Assembly: GCA_903915555.1 (NCBI GenBank)
Contig: CAIWTL010000296.1
Coordinates: 1-7,491, forward strand
Direction: 5' to 3'
DNA: 7,491 bases
Origin: an uncultured Micrococcales bacterium
GTDB lineage: Bacteria > Actinomycetota > Actinomycetes > S36-B12 > GCA-2699445
Positions 1 to 5,057 of the stretch are shown one piece after another. The notes under the pieces were generated by a model. It was not told where the DNA came from. It saw only the letters and a list, made by a program, of their open reading frames with translations, and searched no databases. The translations under genes were made by a program, and so were the position numbers. Positions within the stretch are counted from its first letter, which is position 1, and every line of letters begins with the position of its first letter.

Positions 1-616
1 CGGACGGGTCGACCCGGAACGGCAGCCCGCTTCCCGGGCAGGTGCCGTGCACGATCCGGATCGTCGTGTAGAACTGCGCCGCCTCGGACACCGTCGCGAT
101 TCCGACCGCGCCGGGATCGGGCGCAAGCAGGGCGTTTCGGGTGGCGGGATCGGTGACCCACTTCAGGTAGACGTCCTCCGGCGTACCGGACGTCACACTC
201 GACGAGGAGATGGTGTCCTCGACGGGATTGCACGCCGCATACGCGTCCCCCGCGTACCACGTGTCCGGCAGCGAGGACGTGCCGGCGTCCGCCAACTGGT
301 TCGACCGGATGGCCGACTGGACCCGCAGTGGCTCGAACTGCTCGAGCGGTTCCAGTCCGTTGTCCCCGCGGTACCAGTTCACGAGGTTGAGCAGGATGTC
401 GTCGAACTCATCGTCGGGCAGCCGCTGGGTGAAAGGGCCGACCTCCTCGAAGGCGATGCCCTCGTTCCCCTGCCAGCCCCGGTGGGCCTCCATCGCCCGG
501 ACCTGGGGAGTGAAGTAGGTGGCGGGGTCGGAGCCGGAGTTGAACGCGGACGCGGGCACCGTGGCGACGAGGATCGCGGCGACACCGCCGACCGCGACCA
601 GCACACCTGCGCGCAC
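1..616 (-). CDS. Secreted CAP/SCP-like domain protein, 3' end beyond the left edge
   Basis: The reading frame is open from about 622 down to base 1 with no stop, so the C-terminus lies outside the window. An ATG at 622 abuts the purine-rich AAGGGGAG (no spacing), while a GTG two codons later (616) sits 6 nt from it, so I chose GTG; an in-frame TGA lies upstream. Counting from the ATG, residues 4-26 form a signal peptide (hydrophobic core, PASA cleavage site near 26). Residues 73-96 read ILLNLVNWYRGDNGLEPL, the opening helix typical of CAP domains (LVNxYRxxNGLxPL). Later parts fit a divergent CAP fold: NPVEDTI near 132, VYLKWVTDPATRNALLAPDP near 151-170, then GAVGIAT and YTTIRIV strands. Two cysteines (131, 195) may form a disulfide. 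The usual CAP histidines are not evident, so activity is unclear. Export is well supported; the family assignment rests on motif recognition only. Confidence 0.8.
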   Translation of the reverse strand, partial: MRAGVLVAVGGVAAILVATVPASAFNSGSDPATYFTPQVRAMEAHRGWQGNEGIAFEEVGPFTQRLPDDEFDDILLNLVNWYRGDNGLEPLEQFEPLRVQSAIRSNQLADAGTSSLPDTWYAGDAYAACNPVEDTISSSSVTSGTPEDVYLKWVTDPATRNALLAPDPGAVGIATVSEAAQFYTTIRIVHGTCPGSGLPFRVDPS

Positions 617-707
617 GTCCATCTCCCCTTGTGCTCGGCGACCGACGATCGATCACGAGTCGAGTCGGGATCGTGCCGCCACCCCGGGTGTTCCCCGAGG
701 CTCTCCG

Positions 708-713
708 ATTATG
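708..713 (-). promoter_or_regulatory. Possible -10 element of the CAP-like gene
   Basis: On the minus strand the hexamer CATAAT matches the TATAAT consensus at five of six positions and is preceded by TGA. It is one of the few A/T-rich spots in this GC-rich region. It would give a leader of roughly 80-85 nt, compatible with the Shine-Dalgarno in front of the gene. I see no good -35 hexamer at the right distance, so this is a weak call. Confidence 0.3.
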
Positions 714-937
714 TCAGCCGGGAGCGGGTGTATGGGGCCCAGCAGCGATCTTCACCCGAGCGGGCCCCGCCACCCGAGATGCCCCGCGCGCCGCGGCGGC
801 AGCGCGGAACGACAGAGCGCTGCCTCAGGTCAGGGCCTTGTTCCCCACTCCCCCGGGATCCAGGCCCGGGAAACGACGAATCGGTGGTCCACCACCGTCG
901 GTCGGCACCGTCACCCCGAGGGGCGCTCACCATGGGA

Positions 938-1010
938 GCGACCGTTTCCGTCACACGCGACCGGTTGAGCAGTCGCTTCCGCCGCATCCAGTCGCATGCG
1001 ACTGTTTCGG
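938..1010. promoter_or_regulatory. Cluster of five GCGACYG motifs, possible operator array
   Basis: The heptamer GCGACYG occurs at 938-944 and 957-963 on the plus strand, at 970-976 and 989-995 on the minus strand, and at 998-1004 on the plus strand. The first two and the two minus-strand copies are each spaced 19 bp start to start, close to two helical turns. The first and last copies extend to a 13-bp near-identical repeat (GCGACCGTTTCCG and GCGACTGTTTCGG). The density and regular spacing suggest protein binding or a structured transcript. No regulator gene is present nearby, so the function is unknown. Confidence 0.35.
989..1004. repeat. Perfect 16-bp palindrome
   Basis: CAGTCGCATGCGACTG equals its own reverse complement across all 16 positions, with no spacer. 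It is formed by two of the GCGACYG motifs back to back. A spacer-free palindrome of this length fits a dimeric regulator site better than an RNA hairpin, which would need a loop. Confidence 0.6.
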
Positions 1011-1033
1011 CACTGTTGGGCACAGCAGGGGGC

Positions 1034-1111
1034 GAGGGACGGTGAGGGGGGTGACGGTAGGGGCTGAGGGACGGTGAGGGGGGTGACGGTAGGGGCTGAG
1101 GGACGGTGAGG
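1034..1111. repeat. 32-bp G-rich tandem repeat, about 2.4 copies
   Basis: Two identical 32-bp units (1034-1065, 1066-1097) are followed by the first 14 bp of a third. Each unit carries GACGGT twice (GACGGTGAGGG and GACGGTAGGGG), so it may itself derive from a shorter repeat. Plus-strand G-runs of 3-6 are separated by 4-8 nt, which makes a G-quadruplex conceivable. The array begins 29 bp beyond the ppk2 stop codon, so the ppk2 transcript would carry the C-rich copy. There are no unique spacers, so it is not CRISPR. Confidence 0.85.
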
Positions 1112-1139
1112 ACCCGGGGTGACCTGGCGGGGGTGCGGG

Positions 1140-2042
1140 TCAGTGCTTGCCCTCGCGTTGGCGACCCACCTTGGTGGTGGCGGCGGCAGCGCGCTCGACG
1201 TCGGTGGAGTGGTCGGGCACATAGCGCTGCGTGTCGCGGGGTGGGCGCTGGTACCCGGTGGTGGGCGGCCGTTCGGGCAACTCCAGGTCCTCCTTCACCA
1301 CGGCGGTGTAAGGGATCGTCGACAGCAGGTGGTCGATGCAGTTGATGCGGGCGCGGCGCTTGTCGTCGCTCTCGACGACGTACCAGGGGTTGGGCTCGAC
1401 ATCGGTGTGCACGAACATGTCGTCCTTCGCCCGCGAGTAGTCCTCCCAGCGGGTGATCGATTCGAGATCCATCGGCGACAGCTTCCACCGTCGCATGGGG
1501 TCCTCGAGCCGGGAGCGGAAGCGGGCCTCCTGCTCCTCGTCACTGACACTGAACCAGTACTTGCGCAGCAGGATGCCGTCCTCGGCGAGCATGCGTTCGA
1601 AGATCGGCGCCTGGTACAGGAAGCGGTTGTACTCCTCCCGCGTGCAGAATCCCATGACCCGTTCGACGCCGGCCCGGTTGTACCAACTGCGGTCGAACAG
1701 GACGATCTCGCCGGCGGCCGGCAGTTGCGTCACGTAACGCTGGAAGTACCACTGGGTCTTCTCGCGCTCGGTGGGTGCGGGGAGCGCGGCGATGCGGGCG
1801 ATGCGGGGATTCAGGTACTGCGCGACCCGCTTGATGGTGCCCCCCTTACCTGCGGCGTCGCGGCCCTCGAACAGGACCACGAGACGGCTACCCGTCGTGC
1901 GCACCCATTCCTGCATCTCCACCAACTCGGCCTGTAGGCGGAACAGCTCCTGCTCGTACAACTTCTTGTTCATGCGGGGGGGCTTCGAGGAGCTCTTCGC
2001 GGACTTCTTGGTCTTGCCGGGCTTGCCCTTGGTCTTGCTCAC
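1140..2042 (-). CDS. ppk2: Polyphosphate kinase 2 (PPK2, class I-type)
   Basis: A 300-residue cytosolic enzyme of the PPK2 family, which transfers phosphate between inorganic polyphosphate and nucleoside di- or triphosphates. The Walker A loop GRDAAGKGG is at residues 60-68 and the Walker B region EIVLFDRSWYNRAGVERVMGF runs from 112. The conserved WYFQRYVTQLP (about 98-108), KYWFSVSDEEQEARFRSR and DPMRRWKLSPMD stretches also fit. One kinase domain and this length match single-domain class I PPK2. The first 27 residues are an unusual basic tail with 10 lysines. Start is GTG at 2042: an in-frame TAG lies four codons upstream and there is no Shine-Dalgarno, but TAGCCT sits 6 nt before the GTG, suggesting a leaderless mRNA. 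It is 157 bp from the upstream same-strand channel gene, so it probably has its own promoter. The preferred nucleotide and reaction direction cannot be read from sequence alone. Confidence 0.95.
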   Translation of the reverse strand: MSKTKGKPGKTKKSAKSSSKPPRMNKKLYEQELFRLQAELVEMQEWVRTTGSRLVVLFEGRDAAGKGGTIKRVAQYLNPRIARIAALPAPTEREKTQWYFQRYVTQLPAAGEIVLFDRSWYNRAGVERVMGFCTREEYNRFLYQAPIFERMLAEDGILLRKYWFSVSDEEQEARFRSRLEDPMRRWKLSPMDLESITRWEDYSRAKDDMFVHTDVEPNPWYVVESDDKRRARINCIDHLLSTIPYTAVVKEDLELPERPPTTGYQRPPRDTQRYVPDHSTDVERAAAATTKVGRQREGKH

Positions 2043-2048
2043 GGCTGC

Positions 2049-2054
2049 AGGCTA
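2049..2054 (-). promoter_or_regulatory. Putative -10 of a leaderless ppk2 promoter
   Basis: On the minus strand TAGCCT matches the actinobacterial TANNNT -10 pattern and ends exactly 6 nt before the GTG start, placing the transcription start on or next to the start codon. No clear -35 is visible at 16-18 nt upstream. The call is supported by the same geometry at two other genes in this window. Confidence 0.5.
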
Positions 2055-2061
2055 ACGACCG

Positions 2062-2094
2062 CGGTGTCCCAGTGGCGCGGCGTTGCCGACACCG
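2062..2094. repeat. Inverted repeat in the ppk2 promoter region
   Basis: CGGTGTC (2062-2068) and GACACCG (2088-2094) are exact 7-bp inverted arms separated by 19 bp. They flank the place where the ppk2 -35 element should lie (about -20 and -46 to -52 relative to the GTG). It could be a bipartite operator, but 7-bp arms can arise by chance in GC-rich DNA. Confidence 0.3.
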
Positions 2095-2126
2095 GCCACG
2101 AGATGCTCACCGGTGTACGCGGGATC

Positions 2127-2139
2127 GGGGGTCGCCCCC
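2127..2139 (-). terminator. Possible hairpin downstream of the channel gene
   Basis: On the minus strand GGGGG-CGA-CCCCC forms a short GC-only stem about 60 nt after the channel stop codon, inside a partly overlapping GCGGG/CCCGC pair. No T-tract follows. It may help end the channel transcript ahead of ppk2, but support is weak. Confidence 0.25.
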
Positions 2140-2199
2140 CGCAGCGGTTCCCGGACGCGTTCAGACCCGCTGACGGCCCCGCCGCCTCGTGTGGGGGGA

Positions 2200-3231
2200 T
2201 CACTGGTCGTCCGCGCTCCCCGGAGCGGCCGCACCACCAGGCGGGTCCGTCGCTCGCGTGGTCGTGCCGGTGGCCGTCGCGCCAGCCTCTGTGGCGCTGG
2301 ACCCACTCCGCGCGGCCCGGTGGTGCCCGCCTCTCCGATGACCCAGTTCCTCGGCGAGGCTGCGCAACTCGTCGCGCAGATCGACGACCTGCTGCGCCAG
2401 CACCTTGACGTCGTCGGACGTCGCGGCCTTCGGCGGCGGGACGACCGGCTCCTTGGGCAGCGGGAGATGGCCGTCGGTGCGTGGCTGCGGATCACCGGAC
2501 TCCGGGTCGTCGTTGAGTTCCTTGGCCAGCCGCTCGCGCTGCGCCTCGTCCTTGTTCTCCTGCTGCGGACTCAACTTGAAGAACGACGCCAACGAACCGG
2601 AGATGATGCCGAGCAGCGCGAGGCCCGACACCATGAGAGCAACGCCCCAGATCCGGCCCTCGACGGTGACGGGAACGATGTCGCCGTATCCGACGGTCGT
2701 GAGCGTCACCACTCCCCACCACACGGAATCCCCGTAGGAGGAGAACATGGGGTTGACCGGACGTTCCGCCAAGAAGGCCAGGTAGGAGAACAACAGGGTG
2801 GCCAGCACCGCGGCCAGGAAGGCGCGACCGAGTCGCTCGAAGAGTCGCTTGGCTCCCCGGAACACCACCAGGACCCGGAACAGCCGCGCGAGCCGGAGCA
2901 GGCTTACGACCGCTCCGCCGTGGACGCCGGGGATGAGGTACCAGGGTGACGTGAGGATGACGACGGCGAAGTCGAACATCCCGATCCGGGACTTGAGGTA
3001 GTTCACCCGCGTCCGGGACTGCACCACGAAGTCCAGCAGGAACACCAACCACGAGCCGACCCCGATCACGACTCCGGCCCAGGTCCCGCGGCCGGCGGTG
3101 ATCACGAGGGGAAGCACTGCGGCGGCGACGATCAGGGGGCGGCTGAACCGCAGGTAACGGGCGAGGAAAGCCGCGTCCTGGTCCGTGCGTGGGGGCGCGG
3201 TGCGATGCCACGCCTCACTCAGCCAACTCAC
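2200..3231 (-). CDS. Voltage-gated-type potassium channel, six TM segments, coiled-coil tail
   Basis: A 343-residue membrane protein of the tetrameric potassium channel superfamily. Likely segments are S1 31-47, S2 51-70, S3 83-100, S4 108-125, S5 137-156, a pore loop, and S6 194-218. The pore holds the selectivity filter TVGYGD at 179-184. S4 has arginines every third position (R113, R116, R119) plus R125, the pattern of a voltage sensor, although bacterial members with few charges need not be strongly voltage dependent. After S6 comes a charged cytosolic linker, a predicted coiled coil near 275-296 (VLAQQVVDLRDELRSLAEEL) that could hold the tetramer, and an Ala/Thr/Gly-rich low-complexity tail. 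There is no RCK/TrkA-N domain. Start is GTG at 3231; no Shine-Dalgarno is seen, and CACAAT lies 6 nt upstream. It diverges from cydD across 118 bp. The channel assignment is firm; ion flux and gating are inferred. Confidence 0.93.
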   Translation of the reverse strand: MSWLSEAWHRTAPPRTDQDAAFLARYLRFSRPLIVAAAVLPLVITAGRGTWAGVVIGVGSWLVFLLDFVVQSRTRVNYLKSRIGMFDFAVVILTSPWYLIPGVHGGAVVSLLRLARLFRVLVVFRGAKRLFERLGRAFLAAVLATLLFSYLAFLAERPVNPMFSSYGDSVWWGVVTLTTVGYGDIVPVTVEGRIWGVALMVSGLALLGIISGSLASFFKLSPQQENKDEAQRERLAKELNDDPESGDPQPRTDGHLPLPKEPVVPPPKAATSDDVKVLAQQVVDLRDELRSLAEELGHRRGGHHRAARSGSSATEAGATATGTTTRATDPPGGAAAPGSADDQ

Positions 3232-3237
3232 CCGCGC

Positions 3238-3243
3238 ATTGTG
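3238..3243 (-). promoter_or_regulatory. Putative -10 of a leaderless channel-gene promoter
   Basis: On the minus strand CACAAT resembles TATAAT (four of six) and ends 6 nt before the GTG start at 3231, the same spacing as at ppk2 and cydD. A 10-bp palindrome GCTCCGGAGC at 3259-3268 overlaps the expected -35 zone, where no TTG-type hexamer is visible. Confidence 0.4.
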
Positions 3244-3315
3244 TCGTGCGGCCGGGGTGCTCCGGAGCCGTTTGGGTGCTTCCGTGCCGCCTACTGAGGG
3301 TTCACCCAGGTCGCG

Positions 3316-3343
3316 TTGCCGCGGACCGCGTCGCCACTACCGT
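3316..3343 (+). promoter_or_regulatory. Putative cydDC promoter, leaderless type
   Basis: TTGCCG (3316-3321) matches the -35 consensus at four of six, and TACCGT (3338-3343) matches TANNNT for the -10, with a 16-nt spacer. The -10 ends 6 nt before the cydD GTG, so transcription should start at the start codon. The intervening GGAGGG looks like a Shine-Dalgarno but touches the GTG, too close to work in the usual way. This is the best-formed promoter in the window. Confidence 0.55.
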
Positions 3344-3349
3344 GGAGGG

Positions 3350-5053
3350 GTGAAGCCGCTGGACCCCCGCCTGCTCAAGTGGGCGCAGGCCACCCGGGTG
3401 TTCCTCATCGCCACCATCCTGGCCGGCGTCGTCACGACGCTCGCGATCATCATCCAGGCGTTCCTGCTCGCCAGCGTCATCACCGAGGTCTTCCAGCAGG
3501 ACGCGACGCTGGAGCAGATCTGGCCGCAGGTGATGGGCCTGGCGGGAGTGGTGGTGGTGCGCGCGCTGCTGGCGTACGCCGTGGAGTGGGCCGCATTCCA
3601 CGCGAGCGCCAGGGCCAAGAGCGAGTTGCGCATGGCGGTGTTGGAGCACGCCGTCGCACTCGGGCCCGAGTTCCTGGACTCCCGGCGCAGCGGCGAACTG
3701 GCGCAGCTGACGGGCCGGGGGATCGACGGGCTGGACTCGTATTTCGCCCGCTACCTGCCGCAACTCGTCCTGGCCGTGATGGTCCCGGTCGCGATCATCG
3801 TCGTGGTGATCACCGAGGACCTGCTCGCGGCGGTGATCATCGCCCTGACGATCCCCCTGATCCCGATCTTCATGATCCTCGTCGGCCTCTACACCCGCCG
3901 CCAGGTCGACCGGCAATGGCGCACCCTCGGCACGCTGTCCGGCCACTTCCTCGACGTCGTCGCAGGCCTGCCGACCCTCAAGGTCTTCGGTCGGGCCCGC
4001 GCGCAGGCCGAGACGCTGCGGGAGATCGGCAACCGCTACCGCCGCACCACCATGGGCGTGTTGCGCGTGTCGTTCCTCAGCGCCCTGGTGCTGGAACTCC
4101 TGGCGTCGCTGAGCGTGGCCATCGTCGCGGTCGCCATCGGGCTGCGGCTGGTCAACGGCACCCTCGACCTCTACACGGGTCTCGTCGTGCTGATCCTGGC
4201 ACCGGAGGCGTACCTGCCACTTCGCATGGTCGGTGCCCAGTTCCATGCCGCCGTGGACGGCATCGCTGCCTCGGAACAACTGCTGGACATCCTCGACATC
4301 CCCCTGCCGGACAATGACGCCGGATCGACGATCCCGCCGACGGCGCCGCCGTTCACCGTCGACGTCGCCGACCTCGCGGTGACCTACCCCGACAGACCGG
4401 TCCCCGCCCTCGACGGCGTGAGCCTCACCGCGGCCGCGGGTCGCGTGACCGCCCTGGCGGGACACTCGGGAGCCGGCAAGTCCACCGTGCTGCGGGCGAT
4501 GCTCGGCTTCCTCACTCCTTCCCAGGGCTCGATCACCCTGCGCGGGGTGAGTGGAGCCGCAGGGACACCGGACACGGTGCAGCGGACGTCATGGCTGGAG
4601 CAGTTCGCGTGGCTGCCGCAGGACCCGGTCATGGTCGCCGGCGACGTCAGCGACAACATCCTGCTCGGCCGGCCCGATGCGCCACGCGACGATGTGGCGC
4701 GCGCCGCCCGGGAGGCAGGCCTCGATCCCGCCGTCCTCGACCAGCAGGTCGCCGAGGGCGGTGCAGGCGTCTCGGCCGGACAACGGCGCCGCATCGGACT
4801 CGCCCGGGTGCTGCTGCGCGACTCCCCGGTGATCCTGCTCGACGAACCCAGCGCCGCCCTCGACGAGGGCACCGAGTCGATCGTCGTCGACGCGGTCCGC
4901 CGGTTGCGGGACCGCGGTCGCACCGTCGTGGTCGTGGCCCATCGTGCCGCCCTGTTGGATGTCGCCGACGACGTCGTGAACCTGCGCGCGCCCGACCCGG
5001 ACCTCGTCACCGAAGAGCCGGTCACGGTCGCTCTCCCCGGACTGGGTCGGTGA
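3350..5053 (+). CDS. cydD: Cytochrome bd assembly ABC transporter subunit CydD
   Basis: A 567-residue half-transporter: six-TM exporter domain (about 1-310) then an ATP-binding domain. CydD pairs with CydC in a heterodimer needed to assemble cytochrome bd; it was long described as a thiol (glutathione/cysteine) exporter, and more recent work implicates it in heme handling. TM helices lie near 16-42, 60-80, 134-155, 158-180, 243-268 and 275-293. ATPase motifs: Walker A GHSGAGKST 371-379, Q-loop WLPQDP 421-426, signature VSAGQRRR from 474 (departing from LSGGQ), Walker B VILLDEP 494-500 with the catalytic Glu, H-loop His 531. The start is GTG at 3350, giving MKPLDPRLL directly before TM1. The frame is open further upstream to 3185, but that part is arginine-rich and overlaps the divergent channel gene. 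CydAB is not adjacent. CydD rather than another exporter is chosen because of the paired downstream gene and overall pattern. Confidence 0.93.
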   Translation: MKPLDPRLLKWAQATRVFLIATILAGVVTTLAIIIQAFLLASVITEVFQQDATLEQIWPQVMGLAGVVVVRALLAYAVEWAAFHASARAKSELRMAVLEHAVALGPEFLDSRRSGELAQLTGRGIDGLDSYFARYLPQLVLAVMVPVAIIVVVITEDLLAAVIIALTIPLIPIFMILVGLYTRRQVDRQWRTLGTLSGHFLDVVAGLPTLKVFGRARAQAETLREIGNRYRRTTMGVLRVSFLSALVLELLASLSVAIVAVAIGLRLVNGTLDLYTGLVVLILAPEAYLPLRMVGAQFHAAVDGIAASEQLLDILDIPLPDNDAGSTIPPTAPPFTVDVADLAVTYPDRPVPALDGVSLTAAAGRVTALAGHSGAGKSTVLRAMLGFLTPSQGSITLRGVSGAAGTPDTVQRTSWLEQFAWLPQDPVMVAGDVSDNILLGRPDAPRDDVARAAREAGLDPAVLDQQVAEGGAGVSAGQRRRIGLARVLLRDSPVILLDEPSAALDEGTESIVVDAVRRLRDRGRTVVVVAHRAALLDVADDVVNLRAPDPDLVTEEPVTVALPGLGR

Positions 5054-5057
5054 CGCC

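Larger units (their letters stand above)
617..1139. other. Gene-free interval between the CAP-like gene and ppk2
   Basis: No believable gene lies here on either strand; open frames are arginine/proline-rich products of GC-rich sequence and lack ribosome binding sites. The interval must hold the 3' end of the ppk2 transcript and the promoter of the CAP-like gene, both on the minus strand. It contains a G-rich tandem repeat (1034-1111), a cluster of GCGACYG motifs with a palindrome (938-1010), an inverted repeat CGGTGGT-CC-ACCACCG at 882-897, and paired CCCGGG boxes at 852-857 and 865-870. None is followed by a T-tract in either direction, so no terminator is called with confidence. Confidence 0.6.

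Noticed and set aside
47..1045. Long plus-strand open frame over the left end
   Set aside because: It is antisense to the CAP-like gene, rich in Arg/Gly/Pro, with no ribosome binding site and no domain; the minus frame has a signal peptide and sensible composition.
1034..1111. CRISPR array, suggested by 32-bp repeats
   Set aside because: The units are directly adjacent with no unique spacers, and there are no cas genes.
3185..3349. 55-residue N-terminal extension of CydD
   Set aside because: It overlaps the divergent channel gene, is arginine-rich unlike a CydD N-terminus, and the GTG at 3350 leads straight into TM1 with a promoter in front.
3302..4465. Long minus-strand frame antisense to cydD
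   Set aside because: Its His/Asp/Gln/Arg-rich composition is typical of the antisense of a GC-rich membrane protein gene.
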